From IMG/VR virus record IMGVR_UViG_3300037486_000490, positions 28,501-92,500 of that record: a stretch of 64,000 bases of DNA, one strand, 5' to 3'. Position 1 is the first letter of the stretch; each line of letters begins with the position of its first letter. The translations under genes and the position numbers were made by a program. Origin of the DNA: a virus. Below the pieces are notes generated by a model. It did no database searches and was not told the DNA's origin. It worked only from the letters and a program-made list of their open reading frames with translations. Of this stretch, positions 18,852 to 27,252 are shown piece by piece.

Positions 18852-19886
18852 CTATAAAAGGTCTTTAAAACTTGGCAGCGTATCCGGCTTGCGTGCCGGT
18901 GCGGTGCCTGTACCACTCAGTTTTTTACTCGACGTACTTCCGGCAAGTCTTTCCCTAAGCTCTTTAGCCTGGAGAGTGTTGGCTTTTGCCATTACCAGTT
19001 TGCCAAGATCGAAGTTCTTGTAGAGAAGGTACTCAAGAGCTACTATGGATTCGGTATCCATTTTTTCCCTTGCGATCTCTCTTGCAGACCTTCCCTGCTT
19101 GTCCACCGGCTTCGCCATCCACTCAAAAAATTTCTTCTTTTCAGCTTCCGGAACCTGTATGCCCCTGATCACACCTGTTGTAATGGTGGTCTCGACATCG
19201 TTCCATAGCTTCCTTGTATCTTCCATCTCCTTGTCCTTGAGCTTCTGCGTGTCTGCGATCACTCTTTGATGCTCGGCTTCGGAGTATTTTGTAAGTTTTG
19301 TCTGTGCAGATTTTGCCTGCTTGAACAGAAGACCAGTGTTAGCGTAGTCATCTATCATCTCTGTAATCTCGGCTTCCTCAAACCCCTGTTTAACCAGGAA
19401 CTTGTTAACAACCGCCCTCTGTGTGGCTTCATCATCTTCCTTGAGAACGACCTTTTCTATCGTTCCTCCGGACACTGCCTCGAAGTATTTTGCCGGATCA
19501 CCACCGTTTATGCGATACCTGGCAAACTCTTCCACCTCGGGGAACTGTCCGAAGAACTCGAGCAGCTGTGCGCCCGCCATCTTCTCGGTGGCTTTTGTCA
19601 CAAAGGACTTCAAGCCGTCTTCATCATCGGGGTATTCCTCACCCTCTTCAAAAGTGTACCCAAGGCTCTCTGCAATGCTTGTGATTATCCTTGGTTCGTC
19701 TGCTTCAGTCTTTTCTTCCGGTGCAGCTTCAGGTTCTTTAACCTCTTCAGGTTCCGGCTTTGCCTGCTCTTTAACAGGAGCCTCTTCTTTCTTTTCTACT
19801 TCAGGAACTTGTTCCTGGACTTCTTCAACTGTTTCCGGAGTCTCACCGAGTAAATCCGTAAACTTCAGGTTTTTCAAATCTATCAT
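18852..19886 (-). CDS. Scaffolding-protein-like head assembly protein
   Basis: 344 residues from the ATG at 19886 (a TTG nine bases upstream is possible). The first 75 residues are very rich in Glu, Pro, Lys and Ala (VPEVEKKEEAPVKEQ), followed by a helical domain and coiled-coil regions (AEHQRVIADTQKLKDKEMED) and a basic-Ser tail ending in PSFKDLL. Acidic, helical proteins directly before the capsid gene are usually internal scaffolds; the C-terminal segment would contact capsid. Function inferred from composition and synteny. Confidence 0.75.
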   Translation of the reverse strand: MIDLKNLKFTDLLGETPETVEEVQEQVPEVEKKEEAPVKEQAKPEPEEVKEPEAAPEEKTEADEPRIITSIAESLGYTFEEGEEYPDDEDGLKSFVTKATEKMAGAQLLEFFGQFPEVEEFARYRINGGDPAKYFEAVSGGTIEKVVLKEDDEATQRAVVNKFLVKQGFEEAEITEMIDDYANTGLLFKQAKSAQTKLTKYSEAEHQRVIADTQKLKDKEMEDTRKLWNDVETTITTGVIRGIQVPEAEKKKFFEWMAKPVDKQGRSAREIAREKMDTESIVALEYLLYKNFDLGKLVMAKANTLQAKELRERLAGSTSSKKLSGTGTAPARKPDTLPSFKDLL

Positions 19887-19951
19887 ACTGTACAAATTTA
19901 ATTTCTCACTTATGTATCCTAATTCACTATGCTATAGTGTTATTATATCAA

Positions 19952-22315
19952 CTATTTCTTCTTTGCAGCAGGCTTCTTGGCTGCTTTTGCCTTAATACGG
20001 TCAACCACGAGCTTCTTCTCAGCTACCCTTAGTTTATCTTTTTCAATGCGTTCCTTGGATGCCAGTTCACTCTGCCGCAACTCAATATCGGCTACCCGTG
20101 CAGCACGTTGCTCAGCCAGGGAAGAGTAATGCTTTTCACGGTCCAGGTCAAGCTTCTCCAGTTCTACTGAGTTGTCCTCAGGAGCTTCCACGCTCTCAAC
20201 AGCCATGGACTCTGCGTTGAGTTTGAGGAGCAGAAGTTTTTCATCGGCAAGTCTCTGGAGTTCGTTCTGTTCTGCAGTGAATGCCTGGTTGTCTTCACGC
20301 TCGTTTATCTTGTTCTGCAACTCCATGGCTTTCATCTCCTGTTCAGCCTGACTCATCTGCTGTTCCATTTGAGCAGCTGCCGTCTCAACCTCACCAAGTT
20401 TCATCTTGATCTTGGAGAAACTGTTGCTGTCCAATATTTCTGCAATAGTAGACGGGTTGGCTTTATTCTGTGCAAATTCAAGGGCAAGCGATTTAAGTGC
20501 CTGGAGTTTGTCCTGCTCTTCACCACTCTTCATCACAAATACACCAAAGTCAGAATTGCAGTACATCTCCGGATTTATCTGCAGATATGCCTGGCGGTAG
20601 TCACTGGCGATGTAGGTAGCTTTTTTACCATTAACCCATGCTATCTGGGAGATATCCAGCAGACCCTGCAGGTCACGTTGTTCGACGGTTTCGAACTTGC
20701 GGAACATATCCTCAGTCATGATGGCGCTCTGGTATACAGCCCTTTCAGTTGTACCCTGACCGTCGGATGCCATCACGTTGCCTTTCCTCTGGCGACTGAT
20801 GCCCAGCATCTCTTCCCATTCAGTCTTTACTGCTACAAGCAGTTCGAACTGAGCAGCTATGTATTGACCCAGCGACATATCCAGAACCTGGTAGTTGTTG
20901 AAGGTCACACGCTCCTTGTCCTTGCCTTCGGCAGTGGAATCGATAAATGCAAACCCGTTAGCATCGGCATGGTACATGAATTTCTCCTCGTCCCATCCGT
21001 GACGCTTGGGTATGGTATTGATCTCAATGAGCGCAATCTTGTCCTTGTTCTTTGCTATTGAGAGCTCAAGGCGATAATGGAAGATATTGTACAGGACCTG
21101 GTAGGGAATGCCTAATGAGACAATGCTCACCGGATCGGAGTTTCGGTTTGAATATACTCTTCCATTGTATGGGAGTTTGCAGATGGACGGATTGTTCATC
21201 CTGTTACGCTGCTCCACGATGGGTTTTATGCCCAGATAAATATCCTTGTCAATGCGGTATCCTTCATAGACCTCGTTGATCCAGAACCACTCCACCCATT
21301 CACCAGCATCGGTGTCAGGTTTGTAGATATCGGATACCCTTGTTTCTTCTTCCTGTCCTGTCTGTGGATCCTGGTAATGCAGGATGCCTTCTCTCTTGAA
21401 GGACTTCCACACACCATGATAAACATCTATTAGTTCGCCTGGGAGAGAATTCTGCCCAGCCCTGTTAAGGAAAAAACCATCGGTAGTCCCAGTGTAGAAC
21501 CCACTGCCGGGGCTCTCGAGGTAATCGATTTGCGAGGGTGTGAGCTCATCGTAGAACTTATCCACGATGTCATTGGCGGTCATTGACGATTTCCTCACGC
21601 ATGAGGGAAGATCCTCAATGAACCGTACGTTAGGTACATCCGGGTAGGACAGGTCCATCGGATTGACAATCTCGTAATACGGCTCCTCATGATCTATCGC
21701 CTTATAGGTACAGACTACTCCGGTGACCAGCCAGTCAAAGAATGCAGTCATCAGGTTGTCCGGTATCTCCAGGTAGGACATCATGTACTCCAGAGCTTCA
21801 CCGCCCATAACAGCACGCATGTCCCTGTAGTTCTGCTGGAACTCCTCCTGCACTTTGGCAGGATCCTGCGTCTCTTCGCTCGGATTGCCTGTTGGCAAGC
21901 CTGCTTCATTAAGCTGGTTGATAAACTGCTGCTTGAGGGTTCCCATAACAGCCTGCTGCATCTCTTCTTCTTTCTGGGTGACGGCATCCGCATTCTTTAC
22001 CACAACATGGTAATTCAGCGGACGCTTCGTCTTTTCACCCAGCAGCAGATCAATGATAGGACGTATGATATTGTAATTTCTTACCCTCGAAGGGAGTTTG
22101 TATGTTTTGTTGGTGTTTTTATAGGGGTCTGTAACGTACTTGTATTCAGACGGATCAAGTATTCCATTGTATGAGTCGTAGTATGTTTTGTATGCCGTGT
22201 AGTTGGCAGTGGTTACAAAAGCTGCCGCTATGACTGCATCCAGTGAATCAATACCCCAGTTCTTATCCTTGGAGCCCCTGGATAATTTCTGTTTTGGAAA
22301 ATTTGGAATACTCAT
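19952..22315 (-). CDS. Portal protein
   Basis: 787 residues, long for a portal but normal for crAss-like phages. The N-terminal part has NYNIIRPIIDLLLGEKTKRP, a segment characteristic of these portals; the central stem/clip region is followed by a 200-residue coiled coil rich in Gln, Glu and Lys (MEQQMSQAEQEMKAMELQNK) and a Lys/Ala tail. The portal is the twelve-fold ring through which DNA enters and leaves the head. It lies 67 bases downstream of TerL. The coiled-coil end is probably the barrel or an internal extension. Confidence 0.85.
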   Translation of the reverse strand: MSIPNFPKQKLSRGSKDKNWGIDSLDAVIAAAFVTTANYTAYKTYYDSYNGILDPSEYKYVTDPYKNTNKTYKLPSRVRNYNIIRPIIDLLLGEKTKRPLNYHVVVKNADAVTQKEEEMQQAVMGTLKQQFINQLNEAGLPTGNPSEETQDPAKVQEEFQQNYRDMRAVMGGEALEYMMSYLEIPDNLMTAFFDWLVTGVVCTYKAIDHEEPYYEIVNPMDLSYPDVPNVRFIEDLPSCVRKSSMTANDIVDKFYDELTPSQIDYLESPGSGFYTGTTDGFFLNRAGQNSLPGELIDVYHGVWKSFKREGILHYQDPQTGQEEETRVSDIYKPDTDAGEWVEWFWINEVYEGYRIDKDIYLGIKPIVEQRNRMNNPSICKLPYNGRVYSNRNSDPVSIVSLGIPYQVLYNIFHYRLELSIAKNKDKIALIEINTIPKRHGWDEEKFMYHADANGFAFIDSTAEGKDKERVTFNNYQVLDMSLGQYIAAQFELLVAVKTEWEEMLGISRQRKGNVMASDGQGTTERAVYQSAIMTEDMFRKFETVEQRDLQGLLDISQIAWVNGKKATYIASDYRQAYLQINPEMYCNSDFGVFVMKSGEEQDKLQALKSLALEFAQNKANPSTIAEILDSNSFSKIKMKLGEVETAAAQMEQQMSQAEQEMKAMELQNKINEREDNQAFTAEQNELQRLADEKLLLLKLNAESMAVESVEAPEDNSVELEKLDLDREKHYSSLAEQRAARVADIELRQSELASKERIEKDKLRVAEKKLVVDRIKAKAAKKPAAKKK

Positions 22316-22382
22316 AGGTACAAATTTATCGTTGACAAAGGGGGATCGGCTGTAAGTGCATATACCTTATATTATATACTAT

Positions 22383-24428
22383 TTAGAAGAAGCTTCTGTC
22401 CCAGAATGATCCTTCGGATGTCTCCTGGGCTTCGATCACCTGTTTTTTATACAAATCCTTCATATGGTACATTCCCACTATCATAGCGGAAACCCTGTCG
22501 AAGTTTCCTTCGCCGTAACGTATCAGTTCGTCCAGCAGCTGTAGGTCGTAGATATAATGCAGGTTCAACTTGTCCTTGCCATCATCGCCCTTTCCGCGGT
22601 GCATTATCAACCAGTCCCTGAGATAAATCTGTCCCTGACCCTTGCGCTCCTTGTTTGAGATGCTCATGCCGTAGGTACGTCCGAGCTTGCGAATGTTGAT
22701 GTTTTCCCGCTTGTCTATTATCTCCACCTCTTCCAGCAGCCAGCGCAGCTTATGCGTGCGCTTGGCATACTCCACCACGTTACCACGGTCATTTTCAAAT
22801 CCTATGCGTGCGTTGTAATACTCAGCCAGCATAAAGAGTACTTCGTTGTACTCGTCCTGCGACCCGGGTCTACCCACCCATGAGGCGACTATCATATCGT
22901 CAGGCTTGGATAGGGGGTTAATACGCTTTAAGACATACGCTGCACCGAGGGAGTTGCCACCGGAATCATCCTGTGCATAAGGGTCGCAGCATATAATGTA
23001 CATGTTATCGGGGATAACTCCGTCTGAGGAATAGAAGGGAGCCTGGTACACGGTCACGCATCCATGGATATTGTCTCCCTTTTCATGGGGGAACTTGGCT
23101 ACGGGACGAGCACTGTCCGAAGGTTTAAAGATCGTCTTGGCTTCAACACTCGTAGTAAGGAATCCGTTGACAGCCACGTTCTTATACAGCCCATGGGTAA
23201 AAATGTGGTTACGCCATTCAGAGATTGCCACCGTGGGGAATATATTCCCCGTTGTCCGAAGAAATGCTTCCCGAGGGGAGAAGGGACGTTCGGTAACATA
23301 CTTGTCAAGGATCGCCGGTGACTTGGCGGTAGTGCGTATATTCTCACGTTTTGCTTCTTCATATTCGCGCGCTGTCTGCCTATTGGAGTTTCCGTTGGAG
23401 TCTATGAACCCCTTTTTGTTTTGGTAATCAGGAAAGAAGAACCCGCAGTAAGTGCCGCGCGCATCATCGTCCCATATGTTCTCAACCGGGTAAAGGTTGT
23501 AAGGCTCGGGGTTATAGAACATCGACTCGAAGTCAATGGTACCACCTTCCATGTCACCACCAGTACCGTACAGCAGTATCTGACCGGTGATCAGCGCCCC
23601 ATCTTCTACAGCTGACTGGGTCGCCAGGTAAGAAGCCTTAAGGTTGTTGAATTTACCGCACTCCTCAAATAGGATGAGAGATGCATCCTTACCACGGGCG
23701 GCGTCCGGGTTATCAGCGAATGTGGTAGCGATTATCTGCGACCGGTAGCCTTTTTCGACATAGATCCCATTTATTTGTTCCAGATATGATGCCTTCACAT
23801 GCTCCATACGGTTGGTCACACCCCGGCGCTTTGTCCAGGCGGTATGCTCGTTCATGAAGTTCAGGTTGTCCACGATCATGCTCATGGTACCGTTGGGATA
23901 GAGGTACTTCTTATCGAATGCACCCACGAGCGTTATGGAGTCCCTGATAGTGTTGTACTTATTGGCTGCCTTGTCCGCATTCTTATAGGAATATCCTTTT
24001 CTTCGTGCCTTGCCGCAGATGACATGGTGACCACCATCTATCCACAGGGGTTTCTGATCCAGCAGTAATGCCTTAAGCTTTTCAGGGTCAATGCCCTTTT
24101 CCGCTATCTCGATGTGCCAGTAGTACTCATAATCTCCGTCCCAGAAGTCCGGGAAAGTCACGGTCTTTGTCTTGTACCGGGTCTTGCGCTTGGTAACTCC
24201 CGGAATCTCATCCACATCTTCGGTGAGTTTGATCTGCCCGAAGTTCAGGTAATGGTAATGATCGCCTGTAATCTGTTTTCCACCCGAGCTGTATCCATTA
24301 ATACACCGGCGCAGCTGCTCGTTCCAATATTCCATGTAACCCATGGAACTTGGAGGATCGTCGCAGTATCGCCCGTATTTGAGGAAAGTCTTGGCTTCCT
24401 CACGGAACATCTCGGTGTTAACCCACAT
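22383..24428 (-). CDS. terL: Terminase large subunit
   Basis: 681 residues. The ATPase half shows GGKQITGDHYHYLNF near residue 50 (usual in crAss-like TerL), a P-loop GKARRKGYS at 139-147 and a Walker B LILFEE at 251-256, with coupling motif LYGTGGD downstream. The nuclease half has CCDPYAQDDSGG (first Asp), GFENDRGNVV (second acidic residue) and a late Asp in GEGNFDRVSAM. It cuts concatemers and pumps DNA through the portal. Its ATG overlaps the stop of the phosphoesterase gene. Confidence 0.92.
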   Translation of the reverse strand: MWVNTEMFREEAKTFLKYGRYCDDPPSSMGYMEYWNEQLRRCINGYSSGGKQITGDHYHYLNFGQIKLTEDVDEIPGVTKRKTRYKTKTVTFPDFWDGDYEYYWHIEIAEKGIDPEKLKALLLDQKPLWIDGGHHVICGKARRKGYSYKNADKAANKYNTIRDSITLVGAFDKKYLYPNGTMSMIVDNLNFMNEHTAWTKRRGVTNRMEHVKASYLEQINGIYVEKGYRSQIIATTFADNPDAARGKDASLILFEECGKFNNLKASYLATQSAVEDGALITGQILLYGTGGDMEGGTIDFESMFYNPEPYNLYPVENIWDDDARGTYCGFFFPDYQNKKGFIDSNGNSNRQTAREYEEAKRENIRTTAKSPAILDKYVTERPFSPREAFLRTTGNIFPTVAISEWRNHIFTHGLYKNVAVNGFLTTSVEAKTIFKPSDSARPVAKFPHEKGDNIHGCVTVYQAPFYSSDGVIPDNMYIICCDPYAQDDSGGNSLGAAYVLKRINPLSKPDDMIVASWVGRPGSQDEYNEVLFMLAEYYNARIGFENDRGNVVEYAKRTHKLRWLLEEVEIIDKRENINIRKLGRTYGMSISNKERKGQGQIYLRDWLIMHRGKGDDGKDKLNLHYIYDLQLLDELIRYGEGNFDRVSAMIVGMYHMKDLYKKQVIEAQETSEGSFWDRSFF

Positions 24429-25390
24429 TACAGAGTGATAACTTGTCTTTTCTGTGATTCGGGCGTATAAAGGACCTCATGGAACGCATAACGCCCGTCT
24501 GCAAAAATATCCACATATCCGTACCCCCAATGAACTACTTTCGACATGCGCAGAGATCCATACTTGGTCATAGCCCCTTGCAGGGCAGGAAGCACCACCG
24601 CTGTCCGGAACCCGTCATCTATACGAATGAACGTATGGGTATGAGAACGGACTACTATGTCAGCGGTAGGGTTGTTCTCCAGCTGCGCCCAGAGGTCGCT
24701 CCAGAGAGCATCCTTAAGCAAAGGAGTTGCAGCTCCGTAAGGTGTTGAAGACCCTCCGGTATGATGCTTTACGTTGAAGATCACCCCGCCTATACTCAGC
24801 AGGTTCTCAGCATTAAGCATTGCACCAGTCTGCTGGGCAATGTTATACTCAAAAGCTTCCCCATCACCCGTATGATACGGAGTGCCATAGGTGATAACAT
24901 TGATCTTGGCTCCTACGGTGTCTATCACCTTAACAGCCATATCCACCTGGATATTCCGGTCAGTGGTAAGCAGTTCCGTACCTTTGCTCTTCTTACCGTC
25001 CCCGTCAATGAGATCGCCGTTGAAGATCGCATGTGTAAACGGTCTAAGACTATCGATGGATGCCGTAAAGAAGTCCCAGGACTCCCTTTCGAATTCTGCA
25101 AAGATCTTGTCTACTGCAGAATCCAGCGGAAGCTGGTACCCCTGTGGGGTGAGACCTGCCTTATGCCCGCAGTGAAAATCACCGGCAAGCAGTACCCTGT
25201 ACTTGGGTCGCTCCCTCAGTGCCTCCCTCATTGGCTCCTCGTTCAGAAGAACAAAGTTGAGCATGGTGGCTTCCCTGAGGGAAATGCCAAGCAGTTTAAT
25301 CAGTTCAGGATTACCTGCCTTAGGATGCATCCTTTTATAAGCGAATATTTTTGCCAATTCAATCGACGAGTATTTCCTTGGTATAGCCAT
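24428..25390 (-). CDS. Calcineurin-like metallophosphoesterase with N-terminal helical extension
   Basis: 320 residues. Metal ligands are all visible: D71xH73 in DFHCGH, GDLIDG at 125-130, GTPYH at 169-173 in place of the usual GNHE/D, KHH at 208-210 and SHTH at 249-252. The first 50 residues (SIELAKIFAYKR, ELIKLLGISLREA) look like a small helix-turn-helix. It is coupled to terL, ending where terL starts. Substrate unknown; this family includes nucleases (Mre11/SbcD type) and phosphodiesterases. A role in packaging or DNA end processing is an inference from position. Confidence 0.8.
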   Translation of the reverse strand: MAIPRKYSSIELAKIFAYKRMHPKAGNPELIKLLGISLREATMLNFVLLNEEPMREALRERPKYRVLLAGDFHCGHKAGLTPQGYQLPLDSAVDKIFAEFERESWDFFTASIDSLRPFTHAIFNGDLIDGDGKKSKGTELLTTDRNIQVDMAVKVIDTVGAKINVITYGTPYHTGDGEAFEYNIAQQTGAMLNAENLLSIGGVIFNVKHHTGGSSTPYGAATPLLKDALWSDLWAQLENNPTADIVVRSHTHTFIRIDDGFRTAVVLPALQGAMTKYGSLRMSKVVHWGYGYVDIFADGRYAFHEVLYTPESQKRQVITL

Positions 25391-25392
25391 AA

Positions 25393-25989
25393 TTAGTTTT
25401 CAAATGAATTAATATCACCACCGCCACGGATCTTGCGTCCGTTGCTCTGTTCCATTTTTACCTTTTCCTCAAGGTCCTCAAGCGTGCCTATTGCCTTTGG
25501 CAGCTTATCGGCAAGCACCAGGAGACTGGAAACAGACTGCACAATACTGTTAATCTCTTCTATATCGGATTCATCCTCACCTTCTGCAGGCGGAGTATTG
25601 AATGCAACCAGGCGATCCTCGATGCGCGAGCGCAGTGTTTCTATAACCTTGGTTGATGTCATCAGCGATTCGCGAATTGCGATAAGGGTACTGATGGAAG
25701 GGGTACGCTGTAGCTCGTCGTACTTGAGCTGAGCATCTATTACACCCTTGTCCGGTGTCCAGTCGGGGGACAGACCAAGCTCCCGCTTGACCCTCTGGAT
25801 GCGTTCGTCCTTGGGATAGATGATATACGGAGACTTGTAGTCAGTGACGAAGTAGATGAATGCAAGTTCCTGGAACGAGCGTTTCTTCTCCGGGGTCTTA
25901 TCTCTGCGAATAAGAGCAGCAAACTCCGGGATCACCTTGACCTCCGGAGCTATGACTATTTGGTGGTTTTCTTCTGAGAAGACTCCCAT
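25393..25989 (-). CDS. Unrecognised packaging-region protein, TerS candidate
   Basis: 198 residues, mainly helical with a coiled-coil-like second half (IAIRESLMTSTKVIETLRSRIEDRL). It lies just upstream of the phosphoesterase and TerL. Small terminase subunits commonly occur here and are helical oligomers, but no DNA-binding motif is obvious. It overlaps the HU-like gene by 34 bases. Confidence 0.6.
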   Translation of the reverse strand: MGVFSEENHQIVIAPEVKVIPEFAALIRRDKTPEKKRSFQELAFIYFVTDYKSPYIIYPKDERIQRVKRELGLSPDWTPDKGVIDAQLKYDELQRTPSISTLIAIRESLMTSTKVIETLRSRIEDRLVAFNTPPAEGEDESDIEEINSIVQSVSSLLVLADKLPKAIGTLEDLEEKVKMEQSNGRKIRGGGDINSFEN

Positions 25990-26237
25990 GTCTGAGTTTG
26001 TTCATCCAGCCGACGATTAGCCATCGACTCATTAAGCTTCTTAAGCCTACCAGGTTTCACATGGAACTTCCCGAGGTACGGGAGACTGACGGTCTCAAAG
26101 CCGCTGTGTTCCATCATGTAAGTTGTATACTTGCTCTGGGTGCGCACGATGGACATTATCTCTTCCACAGGTGCACCTATCTCTTTACTGATCTCCCTGC
26201 ATATCTGCACTTCAAGATCACTCTTGGGGTATGCCAT
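25956..26237 (-). CDS. HU/IHF-like DNA-binding protein
   Basis: 93 residues, the size of HU. Two helices (ICREISKEIGAPVEEIMSIV, then YTTYMMEHSGFETVSLP) lead to LPYLGKFHVKPGRLKK, which matches the LPGFGtFxvrxR strand turn of HU/IHF. Crassvirales encode an IHF-like protein in this region. The DNA-intercalating arm looks shortened after the GRLKK segment. Likely helps bend DNA for packaging or integration. Confidence 0.7.
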   Translation of the reverse strand: MAYPKSDLEVQICREISKEIGAPVEEIMSIVRTQSKYTTYMMEHSGFETVSLPYLGKFHVKPGRLKKLNESMANRRLDEQTQTWESSQKKTTK

Positions 26238-26569
26238 CAGCGCTTAATGAACTTAAAGCAAAGACCATTGCGAAAGTTTTCGGGATCAAGCACCGGGTTA
26301 TAGGAGTAGAGCCCTATGCCGTTTACCAGGAGAACGCCCTTATCCTTGAACTTCTTAATGTAGTTGTTCAGAACTGCGACATTCTTCATTGCGCATTTTT
26401 TCACAACCGCTTCCTTGAACTCATGCGTACAAGGATCGGTAGTGGATGTCTGGAGAAACGCCTCCAGCACCTTAAGTTCTTTGTTTGAAAGTTTCAGAAG
26501 CCCGTTCAGGACTTCAAGGTAGGAGCTGATAAAAGTCTCCTCATGTACCTGGATGTTCAGTGTCTTCAT
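26237..26569 (-). CDS. Winged-helix DNA-binding protein
   Basis: 110 residues with LSNKELKVLEAFL, then KEAVVKKCAMKNVAVLNNYIKKFKDKGVLL, the pattern of a winged helix (helix-turn-helix followed by a strand pair at LVNGIGLYSYNPVL). The RepL-like order and the NPVLDP segment are common in crAss-like phages. It starts the packaging gene set together with the HU-like gene, so it may regulate late transcription or act in replication. Confidence 0.65.
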   Translation of the reverse strand: MKTLNIQVHEETFISSYLEVLNGLLKLSNKELKVLEAFLQTSTTDPCTHEFKEAVVKKCAMKNVAVLNNYIKKFKDKGVLLVNGIGLYSYNPVLDPENFRNGLCFKFIKR

Positions 26570-26843
26570 TATGCTGTTTTACATTTTGTACTTTGCGTGC
26601 GAGTCGCTTCTTCAGAAGCCGTCTGATGCTTTTAAGAAGGAAGATGGTGTTCTGGTTCTCTGCCGAGTACCTTACCTTCTGCAGGTGGTAGAAGCGCTCG
26701 ATCATCATGTCGATCACTTCTTCGTTGGTAGTACCGTTGCTGTAGCCGCCGGCGGGTAGTTTCTCCGTAAATCTCAATTGTTGTGAACTGTCCCCGTTAA
26801 AGTTGAGTAGTTCGAACTCTGCACCCTCTTTAATTACTTTCAT
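26541..26843 (-). CDS. Acb2/Tad1-hairpin-like small protein, candidate defence-signal sponge
   Basis: 100 residues from the ATG at 26843; a more distant ATG at 26888 lies upstream of the likely promoter. Residues about 30-80 (NGTTNEEVIDMMIERF, SAENQNTIFLLKSIRRLL, KRLARK) follow the pattern of small phage proteins with NGxTNExLLxxxxDRL, a helix with xENxxAIxxLEEAL and an RtxxRxxRxV end, grouped with Acb2, which binds cyclic nucleotide signals of CBASS and Thoeris. This match is by pattern memory only. It is the first gene of the minus-strand block. Confidence 0.5.
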   Translation of the reverse strand: MKVIKEGAEFELLNFNGDSSQQLRFTEKLPAGGYSNGTTNEEVIDMMIERFYHLQKVRYSAENQNTIFLLKSIRRLLKKRLARKVQNVKQHNEDTEHPGT

Positions 26844-26872
26844 AGTAACAGAATAATATATCGTATATGCAA

Positions 26873-26880
26873 CAAATATA
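26873..26880 (-). promoter_or_regulatory. Candidate Bacteroidetes -7 box of late block
   Basis: On the minus strand TATATTTG lies about 30 bases upstream of the ATG at 26843, matching the TAnnTTTG box. A second TATATTTG-like box (TTATATTTG) lies about 18 bases further upstream. A clear -33 TTG was not found, so strength is uncertain. Confidence 0.5.
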
Positions 26881-27024
26881 TTACTCAATGCAAATATAAT
26901 CAGAATAATGTTCTGTTTAACCGCTGGTATATAGACTTTTTGTATTTAGTTATCAACTTCTTACGTCAAACGGAATATTATGTAACTTTGGGTAAACAAA
27001 ATGTCCCCCGAGAGGGGGTCATCC

Positions 27025-27240
27025 GTACTTCTTCCGTACTCGTAATGTACTTTGTTCTCGTAACTTGTTGATAATCAATCTAAGCGGCGGTGCGGACGGG
27101 ACTCGAACCCGCGACCCTCGCAGCGATTTTGAAGGGTATAACCTTAAATTCTTCTCCAAAGTATCAGGGTATACCTTTATAAAGTTCCGAATAAAAGTTT
27201 TCCGAGTACGGATCAAGTACGGGAAGCCGTACTCCAATCT
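27025..27240 (+). other. attP: attP site: tRNA 3'-half core with flanking CGTACT repeats
   Basis: The complement of about 27084-27120 reads as the 3' part of a tRNA gene: T-arm GCGGG-TTCGAGT-CCCGT followed by an acceptor strand CCGCACC and G. No matching 5' half (GGTGCGG start) is present, so it is a tRNA fragment, the usual core of integrases that insert in tRNA genes. Copies of CGTACT or its complement AGTACG flank the core: several at 27028-27052 and several at 27203-27238 (GAGTACGG, AAGTACGG, CCGTACTC), typical of arm-type integrase sites. The integrase gene starts at 27253. Confidence 0.75.
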
Positions 27241-27252
27241 AAAATCTAAACC

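Noticed and set aside
19266-19853. 195-residue plus-strand frame
   Set aside because: Antisense to the Glu/Lys-rich scaffold gene; its Phe- and Leu-rich composition is the usual result of reading such codons backwards.
20369-21061. 230-residue plus-strand frame
   Set aside because: Antisense to the portal gene; no motifs and orientation against the operon.
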